From Actinomycetales bacterium (GTDB lineage: Bacteria > Actinomycetota > Actinomycetes > Actinomycetales > Dermatophilaceae): a DNA stretch of 64,000 nt. The notes under the pieces are model-generated. The model worked only from the letters and a program-made list of their open reading frames with translations. It was not told the origin of the DNA and ran no database searches. Below, piece by piece: positions 43,449 to 52,203 of this stretch (position 1 is its first letter; every line of letters begins with the position of its first letter). The translations under genes were made by a program, and so were the position numbers. Location: positions 248,001 through 312,000 of the forward strand of contig JADKAO010000006.1 in NCBI GenBank assembly GCA_016715285.1, in the 5' to 3' direction.

Positions 43449-43489
43449 GCTAAATGCGGGTTATTCGCGCGCAATAGCCCTCATTTAGC
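43449..43489. terminator. Long imperfect hairpin between convergent antiporter and iclR genes
   Basis: GCTAAATG-C-GGG-T-TATT (43449-43465) pairs with AATA-G-CCC-T-CATTTAGC (43473-43489) with two mismatches around a 7-base CG loop. It lies between two convergent genes, so it is likely a bidirectional terminator. Confidence 0.6.
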
Positions 43490-43515
43490 CCCGCTCACGG
43501 AAACCTCGCCGGAAG

Positions 43516-44442
43516 TCAGCGCTGCATCCGGGCGCTCAAGGCCGCCGCCGTGCGGCGGACCTGTTCGGCAAGGCCCGGGATGACCGGGCTCGGGGTGCCG
43601 GGGCGCTTTCGCGGGGTTTGGAAAACGACTGCGGGCGGGCGGGCAGCTCCGTCAGCGGGCGGGCGGGTTGTTCCCTCGGTGGGCGGGCGGGCAGACCCGT
43701 CAGCATGCAGGTGGCCAGTTGCGATTGCCAACGGGCGGTCAGTTCCGACGGCAAGCTCCGCCGGGTAGGTCACCGCAACCGCCGCGATCGGGTGGCCGAG
43801 GTGGTCGGTCACCGCAACCGCTACAGACGCGAGACCAGGGGTGATGGTGCCGTCTTCCACGGCATACCCCCTGGCTCTGGTCTCCACGAGCAGCCGCCGC
43901 AACTCACCCAACGTGCTCGGCCCACTCCCCTCGCGCCCAGTGAGCGCCGCCGCACTCGGATAGCTCGCCCGCACCTGGGCCGCCGATAGTCCCGCGAGCA
44001 TCGCGAGGCCGCTCGCGGTCAGGTGGGCAGGCAGCCGCACTCCTACGTCGGTGACGAGTCGGGGTCGCCCGGTGGCGCGCTCTTCGATGACGTAGAGAAC
44101 GTCGCGTCCCTGCATGATCGCGAGATGCGCGTTATGGGTCGTCACGTCGACGAGCCGCGCGAGGAGCGGCCCGGCAGCGCGTTGGAGCGGCGCCTGCCGC
44201 TGATAGGCGGACCCGAGTTCGTATGCCGCGGACCCGAGCCCGAACCGCCCGCTCTCGCGCAAGTGGCTCACGAACCCGCGGTCAGCGAGAGTCGTGAGGA
44301 TGCGGTAGGTACTCGACCGCGGGAGGGAGAGGGCAGCCGCGATGCGGGCCGCAGACAACGGCTCGGTATGCCGTGCCAGCAGGCTCAGCACGTCGAGCGC
44401 GTGGCCGACCGCGGGACTGTCAGTGGCGGTCGGGGAGGTCAT
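43516..44442 (-). CDS. IclR-family transcriptional regulator of the hut cluster
   Basis: A 308-residue protein. The N-terminal winged HTH (VGHALDVLSLLARHTEPLSAARIAAALSLPRSSTYRILTTLADRGFVSH) and the C-terminal effector-binding domain (LVTDVGVRLPAHLTASGLAMLAGLSAAQV...ARGYAVEDG) are typical of IclR. The effector domain carries a low-complexity insert, ARPPTEGTTRPPADGAARPP, encoded by repeated GGGCGGGCGGGC DNA at about 43630-43700. Its position next to hutH suggests that it controls histidine degradation; urocanate would be the usual effector (inference). Confidence 0.88.
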   Translation of the reverse strand: MTSPTATDSPAVGHALDVLSLLARHTEPLSAARIAAALSLPRSSTYRILTTLADRGFVSHLRESGRFGLGSAAYELGSAYQRQAPLQRAAGPLLARLVDVTTHNAHLAIMQGRDVLYVIEERATGRPRLVTDVGVRLPAHLTASGLAMLAGLSAAQVRASYPSAAALTGREGSGPSTLGELRRLLVETRARGYAVEDGTITPGLASVAVAVTDHLGHPIAAVAVTYPAELAVGTDRPLAIATGHLHADGSARPPTEGTTRPPADGAARPPAVVFQTPRKRPGTPSPVIPGLAEQVRRTAAALSARMQR

Positions 44443-44532
44443 GTGCGCGGCCCCGGCGAGGGCGCCGTCGCGTGCGGACCCAGTCGTGACGATGGCACAG
44501 TCGCGGGTTCACCCGCCCAAGGTCGTGCCCTG

Positions 44533-44823
44533 CTAGCCGGCACTTCGGCCGATCCACCACAGGACTGCGCCCGCGAGCGCGAGGACAACCGAGAGGGTGG
44601 CTGCGATCATGCCGACCCGGCTCCGGCGTCGGCCGACGAGTGCTGCGATGACGCCCGGGACGGCGCAGATGGCGATCTGTTGGGCGTTTTGTGCCTCGAG
44701 AATGGCCTTATGGGTGCCCTCGAAGTGCAACCCCCGGACAAACGCCAGGAAGCACAAGCTGAGGTTGGCCAGCAGCCCGAATGTGCTCATCGCCGTGCGC
44801 CGTTGAATCTCCGACAGTGCCAC
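44533..44823 (-). CDS. Small membrane protein, 96 residues
   Basis: Three hydrophobic segments (FGLLANLSLCFLAFVRGL; QIAICAVPGVIAALVG; VGMIAATLSVVLALAGAVLWWIG). The GTG start at 44823 has a perfect AGGAGGA ribosome-binding site, which fixes the start. The family is not recognised. It is divergent from hutH. Confidence 0.62.
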   Translation of the reverse strand: MALSEIQRRTAMSTFGLLANLSLCFLAFVRGLHFEGTHKAILEAQNAQQIAICAVPGVIAALVGRRRSRVGMIAATLSVVLALAGAVLWWIGRSAG

Positions 44824-44893
44824 GCATCCTCCTTCTGCGATCGGACGTTCCGCCGCTGCGCGATTACGCGCCAAGCTGCCCTCCCTGGCAGTG

Positions 44894-44911
44894 TCCCAGA
44901 TCTGGGACAGG
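44894..44911. promoter_or_regulatory. 18-base perfect palindrome upstream of hutH
   Basis: TGTCCCAGATCTGGGACA is a perfect palindrome, 51 bases before the hutH ATG and in the gap shared with a divergent gene. Size and symmetry fit an operator for the nearby IclR-type regulator (inference). I did not see a second copy before hutU. Confidence 0.55.
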
Positions 44912-44962
44912 GAAGAGAAGGAAGCCCTCGCGCAAGCGGACGCGCCGCGATGCAATAGCGCC

Positions 44963-46564
44963 ATGACAGGCTCCCCGAGTTCCACGGCGTCCGAACCGGC
45001 CGCGGCCAACCCAACGGCATACGAGCGTGCCGTGGCGGTCGGCGCCGGTCCGCTCACGATCGACGAGGTCGTCGCTGTCGCCCGGGGCAACGCCTCCGTC
45101 ACGATCCCTGAGGCCGCGTGGGAGCGCGTCGCCGCGAGTCGCGCGATCATCGACGGCCTGGCCGACGACGTGGAGCCGCACTATGGCGTCTCGACCGGCT
45201 TCGGTGCGCTCGCGACGCGGCACATCCCCGTCGAGATGCGCGCCCAACTGCAGCGCTCGCTCGTGCGCAGCCACGCCGCCGGCAGCGGCCCCGAAGTCGA
45301 GCGCGAAGTCGTCCGCGCGACCATGCTGCTACGCCTGGCAACGCTCGCGACTGGCCGCACCGGGGTGCGCCCCGAGATCGCTCGCACGTATGCCGCGATG
45401 CTCAACGCCGGGATCACGCCCGTGGTCCACGAATATGGCTCACTCGGCTGCTCGGGTGATCTTGCGCCGCTCGCGCACTGTGCCCTCGCGGCCATGGGCG
45501 AGGGCCCGGTCCGCCTCCCCGACGGCACGCTCACTGATGCCGCGACGGCACTGGCGGAGCACGGCATACCCGCCGTCGTGTTGGCTGAAAAGGAGGGACT
45601 CGCGCTGATCAATGGCACGGACGGGATGCTCGGGATGCTCTGTCTCGCGATCGCCGACCTGCGCACCCTGCTGCGCACAGCCGACATCGCGACCGCGATG
45701 AGTGTCGAGGGACTCCTTGGCACAGACCACGTCTTTGCGGCGGACTTGCACGCGCTCCGTCCCCAACCCGGCCAGTCACTCTCCGCCGCCAACATCCGCA
45801 AAGTCATGGCGGACAGCCCGATTCGCAACTCGCACGACACTGACGACTGTCCGCGGGTGCAGGATGCCTACTCGTTGCGGTGCGCCCCGCAGGTCACCGG
45901 GGCGGCCCGCGACACCGTCGACCACGCCGCCCGCGTCGCCGGTTGGGAACTCGCCGCAGCCATCGACAACCCCGTCGTCACCCTCGACGGCCGGGTCGAA
46001 TCCAATGGCAACTTCCACGGAGCACCGGTCGCCCATGTGCTCGACTTCCTCGCGATCATCGCCGCCGACGTTGCGAGCATGTCAGAGCGTCGCACGGACC
46101 GGTTCCTCGACAAGGCACGCAACAACGGACTGCCGCCATTCCTCGCCGACGACCCGGGCGTCGACAGCGGCCACATGATCGCGCAATACACCCAGGCCGC
46201 GATCGTCTCCGAACTCAAGCGCCTCGCCGCCCCCGCGAGCGTCGACTCGATCCCATCGTCAGCGATGCAGGAAGACCACGTCTCGATGGGCTGGTCGGCC
46301 GCGCGCAAACTTCGTCGCAGCGTCGACGGGCTGACGCGGGTGCTCGCCATCGAAGTGCTGACCGCCGCTCGCGGCATTGAGTTGCGCGTGCCACTCCAGC
46401 CCGCGCCCGCAACAGGGGCGGTGCTGGCGACACTGCGGGAGGCGGGGTGGCAGGGGCCGGGACCCGACCGCTTCCTCGCCCCCGAGATCGAGTATGCCGT
46501 CCGCCTCGTCGCCAGCAGCGCCGTGCTGCGTGCCGTCGAAGCCGTCACCGGACCCTTGGCTTGA
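44963..46564 (+). CDS. hutH: Histidine ammonia-lyase
   Basis: A 533-residue enzyme that converts L-histidine to urocanate and ammonia, the first step of the hut pathway. The electrophilic MIO cofactor forms autocatalytically from Cys163-Ser164-Gly165 in YGSLGCSGDLAPLAH; most bacterial enzymes have Ala at the first position. GVSTGFGALATRHIP and GTDHVFAADLHALRPQPGQSLSA are other conserved blocks, and QEDHVSMGW lies in the C-terminal active-site region. ATG 44963 is chosen; an earlier frame start has no ribosome-binding site. The region 45551-45570 encodes GIP with the rare codon ATA. Confidence 0.97.
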   Translation: MTGSPSSTASEPAAANPTAYERAVAVGAGPLTIDEVVAVARGNASVTIPEAAWERVAASRAIIDGLADDVEPHYGVSTGFGALATRHIPVEMRAQLQRSLVRSHAAGSGPEVEREVVRATMLLRLATLATGRTGVRPEIARTYAAMLNAGITPVVHEYGSLGCSGDLAPLAHCALAAMGEGPVRLPDGTLTDAATALAEHGIPAVVLAEKEGLALINGTDGMLGMLCLAIADLRTLLRTADIATAMSVEGLLGTDHVFAADLHALRPQPGQSLSAANIRKVMADSPIRNSHDTDDCPRVQDAYSLRCAPQVTGAARDTVDHAARVAGWELAAAIDNPVVTLDGRVESNGNFHGAPVAHVLDFLAIIAADVASMSERRTDRFLDKARNNGLPPFLADDPGVDSGHMIAQYTQAAIVSELKRLAAPASVDSIPSSAMQEDHVSMGWSAARKLRRSVDGLTRVLAIEVLTAARGIELRVPLQPAPATGAVLATLREAGWQGPGPDRFLAPEIEYAVRLVASSAVLRAVEAVTGPLA

Positions 46565-46578
46565 CCATGCGGGCGGGG

Positions 46579-46989
46579 TTATTTAACGCCTGCTGCGGCC
46601 GACGCCTCTCGGGCCACCTCGACGAGCGAACGGTCGGATGTCGGGCAGGTGGTGCGCAACCCTCGATCGATGGCGTCGTGGGCATCGTTCAAGCGCCGCA
46701 CAGCTTCAGGGTCCATCGAATACCCCGGGATGCCGTCAAAACTCGGACCCGGTCGGCCCGTCACGACGATCCAGGAGACCTGCCACGCGGCCTGGGTTCT
46801 TTCCTTTTCGGAGAAGACGTCGCGGTAGTCCCGACAGGTCGCCGTCTCGATAGGCCCGGTGAAGTTGTCGCCAGTCTGCGCCCGGTCGGTCCGCTGGAAG
46901 CTGAGCGCAGCGAACACAAAGAACGCCAGCGGCACCAACATCGCGCCGATCACGATCGCCGCGACCCAACGCCACCTTCTGAGTGTCAT
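46579..46989 (-). CDS. Membrane-anchored protein, 136 residues
   Basis: A basic N-terminus and one transmembrane helix (VAAIVIGAMLVPLAFFVFAAL) precede an outside domain with two Cys (ETATCRDYRDVF; LRTTCPTSDRS). It is not recognised. It lies between hutH and the VapBC pair on the opposite strand. Confidence 0.62.
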   Translation of the reverse strand: MTLRRWRWVAAIVIGAMLVPLAFFVFAALSFQRTDRAQTGDNFTGPIETATCRDYRDVFSEKERTQAAWQVSWIVVTGRPGPSFDGIPGYSMDPEAVRRLNDAHDAIDRGLRTTCPTSDRSLVEVAREASAAAGVK

Positions 46990-46992
46990 GAC

Positions 46993-47385
46993 CTAAACCG
47001 CCGATCGGATATCGGTGTGGACGAAGTCATTGCCCTTGTAGAGCAACGGTTCATCGGCGTCCTTGGCCAGGGCATATGCGAAGCAGTCGCCGAAGTTGAG
47101 CTGGGCCGGATGTCCACTGCCCTTGCCGAAGTCCCGGTAGGCATCTCGAGCGATCTGAGCGTGCGCGGCCGTGAATGGAACCGACTCGACCTGCAGATCA
47201 GCCAACACCGTGTCGAACTCACGGACCAGCGTGGGGTCACCGAGCCGCTCGACGACGATCGCAGCCTCGAGCAGGTTCGGAGCCGCCAACAGCCGGCGGG
47301 ATGCGTCGGCGATGGCGGTGATAAAAGCCTGACGTTCCGGCTCGTTGCGGACGATGGCCATGATCGCGGAGCTGTCGATGATCAT
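46993..47385 (-). CDS. vapC: PIN-domain toxin VapC
   Basis: A 130-residue PIN ribonuclease: MIIDSSAIMAIVRNEPER (first Asp), NLLEAAIVVERLG, LNFGDCFAYALAKD (central acidic residues) and LLYKGNDFVHTDIR (last Asp). This is the classic VapC pattern. The ATG overlaps the antitoxin stop by four bases. The pair interrupts the hut cluster. Confidence 0.93.
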   Translation of the reverse strand: MIIDSSAIMAIVRNEPERQAFITAIADASRRLLAAPNLLEAAIVVERLGDPTLVREFDTVLADLQVESVPFTAAHAQIARDAYRDFGKGSGHPAQLNFGDCFAYALAKDADEPLLYKGNDFVHTDIRSAV

Positions 47386-47645
47386 GCCGGCAGGCCGTTC
47401 TCGTCATACATCTCGTCCATGTGCCGCTGGATCTGGGCGCGGTCCGCGTCGGTCATCCGCGCGTCGATCCGGGCCAAGGTCGCGTTGACCCGCTCCAGCC
47501 GCCGTGCGGCAGCGGCCCTCGCGTCGTGCTGGGCGAGGTACGCCTCCAATGCTTCCTCCAGCACGCTCACCTGGCTGCGACCGGTGAGCTCGGCGGCTTG
47601 CTTGGCGAGGCGGCATACCCGCTCGTTCTTGATGTTGAGCGCCAT
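47382..47645 (-). CDS. vapB: VapB-type antitoxin
   Basis: An 87-residue protein starting MALNIKNERVCRLAKQAAELTGRSQVSVLEEALEAYL, the usual N-terminal DNA-binding part of VapB antitoxins paired with PIN toxins, with a charged C-terminal tail. Its stop overlaps vapC. Confidence 0.9.
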   Translation of the reverse strand: MALNIKNERVCRLAKQAAELTGRSQVSVLEEALEAYLAQHDARAAAARRLERVNATLARIDARMTDADRAQIQRHMDEMYDENGLPA

Positions 47646-47716
47646 GCGCAGCTCCCGTCACGTGGCTTACACCCTGAAAACTCAGTCTTACACCATTCTA
47701 CCCGGAGGAGTCTGAC

Positions 47717-49372
47717 ATGGACGGAGCTCGACCGGTCCGCGCCGCCCGCGGCACCACCCTCACCGCACGCTCGTGGTCGACCGAGGCACCCCTGCGGATG
47801 CTCATGAACAACCTCGATCCCGACGTCGCCGAGCGCCCCGACGACCTCGTCGTCTATGGCGGCACCGGCCGGGCGGCCCGCGATTGGCGCAGCTTCGACG
47901 CCATGGTGCGCACCCTCACGACGCTGCGCGAGGACGAGACGATGCTCGTGCAATCGGGCAAACCGGTCGGCGTGATGCGCACCCACGAGTGGGCCCCGCG
48001 GGTGCTCATCGCCAACTCCAATCTCGTCGGCGACTGGGCGACGTGGCCCGAGTTCCGTCGGCTGGAGCACCTCGGACTCACGATGTACGGCCAGATGACC
48101 GCCGGCTCATGGATTTACATCGGCACCCAGGGCATCGTCCAGGGCACCTACGAGACCTTCGCCGCCATCGCAGACAAGAGGTATGCCGGGACGCTGGCAG
48201 GCACCCTCACCCTCACCGGCGGGTGCGGCGGGATGGGCGGCGCGCAGCCGCTCGCGGTGACGTTGAACGGCGGCGTCTGCCTCGTGGTCGACGTCGATCC
48301 AGCCCGGCTGGAGCGCCGAGTCCACCACCGCTATCTCGACGAGGTCGCGCACGACCTCGATGATGCCGTCGCAAAAGCCTTGCGCGCCAAGGCAGAACGC
48401 CGCGCCTGGTCGGTCGGAGTCGTCGGCAATGCGGCCGAGGTCTTCCCTGAGCTGCTTCGCCGCGGCGTCGACATCGACATCGTCACCGACCAGACCTCGG
48501 CCCACGATCCGCTGTCCTATCTCCCGGAGGGCGTCGCGCTGGAGGACTGGGCGGACTATGCCGAGCGCAAGCCCGAGGACTTCACCGACCGCGCGCGCGA
48601 GTCGATGGCCCACCACGTCGAGGCGATGGTCGGCTTCCTCGACGGCGGCGCTGAGGTCTTCGACTACGGCAACTCGATCCGCGACGAGGCTCGCCTTGGG
48701 GGCTACGACCGGGCGTTCGACTTCCCGGGGTTCGTGCCGGCATACATCCGGCCGTTGTTCTGTGAAGGCAAGGGTCCGTTCCGGTGGGTGGCGCTCTCAG
48801 GTGACCCGAAGGACATCGCGGCGACCGACAAGGCGGTGCTCGACCTCTTCCCCGACAACGACCGGCTGCACCGGTGGATGCGAGGGGCCCAGGAGCGAAT
48901 TGCGTTCCAGGGGTTGCCGGCTCGGATTTGCTGGCTCGGCTATGGCGAACGCGACCGCGCCGGGTTGGCGTTCAACGACCTCGTCGCGAGCGGTGCCGTG
49001 AGCGCCCCTATCGTCATCGGGCGCGACCACCTCGACTGCGGGTCGGTCGCCTCGCCCTACCGCGAGACCGAGGCGATGGCCGACGGCTCCGACGCGATTG
49101 CCGACTGGCCGTTGCTCAATGCACTCACGGCGGCGTCCTCGGGTGCGACGTGGGTGTCGATCCACCACGGCGGTGGCGTGGGCATCGGCCGGTCGATCCA
49201 CGCGGGCCAAGTATCGCTTGCCGACGGCACCGCACTCGCCGCCGAGAAGCTCGCTCGGGTGCTCACCAACGACCCCGGGATGGGCGTCATCCGGCACGTG
49301 GACGCGGGCTATCCCGAGGCCGATCTGGTCGCCGCGGAGCGCGGGGTCCGGATCCCCATGCAGGAAGGGTGA
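47717..49372 (+). CDS. hutU: Urocanate hydratase
   Basis: A 551-residue protein. GGTGRAARDW, MVQSGKPVGVMRTHEWAPRVLIANSNLVGDWATW, TGGCGGMGGAQPLAVTLNGG, YGNSIRDEAR and FPGFVPAYIRPLFCEGKGPFRW are conserved urocanase blocks; NAD+ is bound as an electrophile and not released. The product is imidazolonepropionate. A GGAGG-like ribosome-binding site precedes ATG 47717. The stop overlaps the next gene's GTG by four bases. Confidence 0.97.
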   Translation: MDGARPVRAARGTTLTARSWSTEAPLRMLMNNLDPDVAERPDDLVVYGGTGRAARDWRSFDAMVRTLTTLREDETMLVQSGKPVGVMRTHEWAPRVLIANSNLVGDWATWPEFRRLEHLGLTMYGQMTAGSWIYIGTQGIVQGTYETFAAIADKRYAGTLAGTLTLTGGCGGMGGAQPLAVTLNGGVCLVVDVDPARLERRVHHRYLDEVAHDLDDAVAKALRAKAERRAWSVGVVGNAAEVFPELLRRGVDIDIVTDQTSAHDPLSYLPEGVALEDWADYAERKPEDFTDRARESMAHHVEAMVGFLDGGAEVFDYGNSIRDEARLGGYDRAFDFPGFVPAYIRPLFCEGKGPFRWVALSGDPKDIAATDKAVLDLFPDNDRLHRWMRGAQERIAFQGLPARICWLGYGERDRAGLAFNDLVASGAVSAPIVIGRDHLDCGSVASPYRETEAMADGSDAIADWPLLNALTAASSGATWVSIHHGGGVGIGRSIHAGQVSLADGTALAAEKLARVLTNDPGMGVIRHVDAGYPEADLVAAERGVRIPMQEG

Positions 49373-50724
49373 GCGCAGTGGGCGATCAGCCAGGCTCACG
49401 TGACGGCCTGCTCAGTGGCTCCGCTGAGGGAGACAACGCTTCGGGCAGGGTGCACCGTCAGTGGAGTGCGGCTTCCCTCAGTGAAGCCGCCCGTGGCACC
49501 CAGACGCGGCGCAGTTTTGACCGGATGTGGGAAGCGCTGCGGCTCGTCGGCCGCGACCCATGGACCCGCGGCTACCACCGATTCGCCTGGACTCGCGAGG
49601 ATCACATCCTGCGTGAGTGGTTTGCCGGCGAATGCGCCGCCCGCGGGCTTGAGGTCGTCGAGGACCGCGCCGGCAACCAGTGGGCCTGGTGGGGCGACCC
49701 CGACTCGACTCCCGGGCTCGTCCTCGGCTCGCACCTCGACTCGGTCGCCAACGGCGGTGCCTTTGATGGCCCGCTGGGGTTGGTGAGTGCCTTCGCAGCA
49801 CTAGACACCCTGCGCGACAACGCTTTTAAGCCGAGTATGCCGGTGGGCTTGGTCAACTTCGCCGACGAGGAAGGTGCCCGGTTCGGGGTCGCCTGCGCTG
49901 GCTCCCGGATCCTCACCGGCGCGCTCACCCCTGACCGGGCCCGCGCCCTCACCGACGCCGACGGCGTCACCATGGCCGAGGCGTGGGCCATTGCTGGTCG
50001 GGACCCGGCCACGCTGGGACCGGACCCGGAAGCGCTCCGGCGGGTCACGGCATACGTCGAGTTGCATGTCGAGCAGGGCCTCGCCCTCGCGCTGGACCCC
50101 GACGACGAACCTGACCTCACCGACCCGACCCGCGCGGTTGCGATCGGCACCGAGATCTGGCCGCACGGCCGCTGGCAGATCGACCTGCGCGGCGAAGCCA
50201 ACCACGCCGGCACCACCCGGCTCGAAGACCGCAACGACGCGATGCTGCAGTTCGCAGGAGTCGTCGCCGCCGCCCGGGTGGCCGCGCGCGAACAGGGTTG
50301 TCTCGCAACGATCGGCAAAATCGTCGCCCGCCCCAACGCAGTCAACGCCATCGCTGAGACCGTCACCACCTGGCTCGACGCGCGGGGCGCCGACGGCGAT
50401 GCCGTGCACCGAGTGGTCGACGCGATCCGCGAGGAGATTGACCTCGATGGCGGCACTGTCAACGAGGTGTCGTGGACTCCAGCGACGCCCTTCGACGCGG
50501 CGCTGCGCGATCGGCTCGCGCAGCTCTTGCCCGATGCGCCGCTGCTCGCGACCGGTGCCGGCCACGACGCCGGCATCCTCGCCAACGCGGGCATCCCCAC
50601 GGCGATGCTCTTTGTCCGCAACCCGACCGGAATCTCGCACGCCCCAGCCGAGTTCGCCGAGCCGGACGACTGCTACCGCGGCGTCTCCGCGCTTGCTGCC
50701 GTCATCGCGGAGCTTGCCGGATGA
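49369..50724 (+). CDS. M20-family amidohydrolase (allantoate/carbamoylase-like) in the hut operon
   Basis: A 451-residue enzyme. LGSHLDSVANGGAFDGPLG (metal-binding His/Asp), NFADEEGARFG (bridging Glu), YVELHVEQG and GAGHDAGILAN are the M20/AllC metal and substrate motifs. Homologues are annotated as allantoate amidohydrolase or N-carbamoyl-amino-acid hydrolase. Here it overlaps hutU and hutF, and no HutG is encoded nearby. Its likely job is to hydrolyse N-formyl-L-glutamate to glutamate and formate (inference from operon logic). GTG 49369 overlaps the hutU stop. Confidence 0.85.
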   Translation: MSAVGDQPGSRDGLLSGSAEGDNASGRVHRQWSAASLSEAARGTQTRRSFDRMWEALRLVGRDPWTRGYHRFAWTREDHILREWFAGECAARGLEVVEDRAGNQWAWWGDPDSTPGLVLGSHLDSVANGGAFDGPLGLVSAFAALDTLRDNAFKPSMPVGLVNFADEEGARFGVACAGSRILTGALTPDRARALTDADGVTMAEAWAIAGRDPATLGPDPEALRRVTAYVELHVEQGLALALDPDDEPDLTDPTRAVAIGTEIWPHGRWQIDLRGEANHAGTTRLEDRNDAMLQFAGVVAAARVAAREQGCLATIGKIVARPNAVNAIAETVTTWLDARGADGDAVHRVVDAIREEIDLDGGTVNEVSWTPATPFDAALRDRLAQLLPDAPLLATGAGHDAGILANAGIPTAMLFVRNPTGISHAPAEFAEPDDCYRGVSALAAVIAELAG

Positions 50725-52106
50725 CGACCTGGTGGTGCGAGGCAGCGTGGGTCGATGACGCTGACGGGGCCGACCCGCCACCCCTGGGATTGCGCGTCCG
50801 AGACGGGGTGCGGCTCGTCACCGAAGGGTCGCGGATCGTCGGGCTGACCTGCGACGTTGCCCCCGCACCCGGCGACATCCGCCTCGACGGGGTCGCCTTC
50901 CCCGGGCTGGCCAACACGCACTCGCACGCCTTCCACCGGGCCTTGCGGGGGCGCACGCACGCTGACGGCGGCACCTTCTGGACGTGGCGCGAGCAGATGT
51001 ATGCCGTCGCCGCTCGCCTCGACCCCGCGAGCTACCTCGCCCTCGCTCGGGCGACCTACGCCGAGATGGCATTGGCTGGCTACACCGCGGTCGGGGAGTT
51101 CCACTACGTGCACCATCGACCGGACGGGACGGCATACGAGGACCCGAATGCCATGGGGGCGGCGCTCGTCGCCGCGGCCGCAGACGCGGGGATCCGGCTC
51201 ACGTTGCTCGACACCTGCTACCTCGCCGGCGGCCTGGGCCCCGACGGCCACCTGCCTCTGGCGCCCGAGCAGCAGCGGTTCGGTGACGGGACGGTCGCGA
51301 AGTGGACCGAGCGGATGACCCAGCGCGCGTCCCAGGGCGCGTCCCAGGGCGCGTTCGCGCGAGACCACGTCCGGCTCGGTGCCGCCATTCACTCCGTCCG
51401 GGCCGTCGAGCGCGCGGACCTCGCGGCGGTCGCGAAGGCGGCGGACGGCATACCTCTGCATGTGCATCTCTCCGAGCAACCAGCCGAAAACGACTCCTGC
51501 CGAGCGTTTTATGGCCGCACCCCCACGGAACTCCTCGCTGACGCCGGCGCACTCGGGCCCAACACCACGGTCGTCCACGCCACCCATCTCACCGACACGG
51601 ACATCACCGCGCTGGGGTCGGCGCGCGTCACCGCGTGCTTCTGCCCCACCACCGAGCGCGATCTCGCCGACGGCATCGGCCCGGCCCGCGCACTCGCCGA
51701 CGCCGGCGCGCAGCTCGCGCTGGGGTCGGACCAGCACGCGATCATCGACCCGTTCGAGGAGGCCCGTGCGCTCGAGTCCCACGAGCGGTTAGCGTCGCTC
51801 CAGCGGGGCCGCTTCACGCCCACCGAACTCGTCCGCACCCTCTCCCGCCATGGGTATGCCGCCCTCGGCTGGCCTGACGGGGGGCGCCTCGCCGTCGGAG
51901 CACTCGCTGACTTCGTTGCCGTGCAGGGAGATTCGGTACGCACCGCCGGGACCCGACCAGAGCAGCTCTTGTATGCCGCGGCGCCAGGCGACGTCACCAC
52001 GGTCGTCGTCGGAGGTGAGACGGTTGTCTCGCGAGGTGAGCACCGACTAGGAGCAGCCCGCGAGATCGGGAGGATGCTCGCCGAGGCCATCGGCCAGCTG
52101 CACTAG
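50721..52106 (+). CDS. hutF: Formimidoylglutamate deiminase
   Basis: A 461-residue amidohydrolase-superfamily enzyme. GLANTHSHAFHRALRGR holds the metal-binding HxH, followed by HVHLSEQPAEN, VHATHLTDTDITALG and LGSDQHAIIDPFEEARALE with the catalytic Asp. HutF converts N-formimidoyl-glutamate to N-formylglutamate. ATG 50721 overlaps the preceding stop. A short ASQGASQGAF repeat (51325-51355) is encoded by duplicated DNA. It is the enzyme that makes the M20 step necessary. Confidence 0.93.
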   Translation: MTTWWCEAAWVDDADGADPPPLGLRVRDGVRLVTEGSRIVGLTCDVAPAPGDIRLDGVAFPGLANTHSHAFHRALRGRTHADGGTFWTWREQMYAVAARLDPASYLALARATYAEMALAGYTAVGEFHYVHHRPDGTAYEDPNAMGAALVAAAADAGIRLTLLDTCYLAGGLGPDGHLPLAPEQQRFGDGTVAKWTERMTQRASQGASQGAFARDHVRLGAAIHSVRAVERADLAAVAKAADGIPLHVHLSEQPAENDSCRAFYGRTPTELLADAGALGPNTTVVHATHLTDTDITALGSARVTACFCPTTERDLADGIGPARALADAGAQLALGSDQHAIIDPFEEARALESHERLASLQRGRFTPTELVRTLSRHGYAALGWPDGGRLAVGALADFVAVQGDSVRTAGTRPEQLLYAAAPGDVTTVVVGGETVVSRGEHRLGAAREIGRMLAEAIGQLH

Positions 52107-52203
52107 GCAATAAGCGTCCAATCCGCGTCATGCCCACCGCGTCACCGCTGACTCACATGGCATAACGCCCACGGCCACACGGTGACCCACGAGGAGATCA
52201 GAC

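Noticed and set aside
49369..50724. Purine (allantoin) pathway role for the M20 enzyme
   Set aside because: No other purine degradation gene is near, and the gene is coupled to hutU and hutF.
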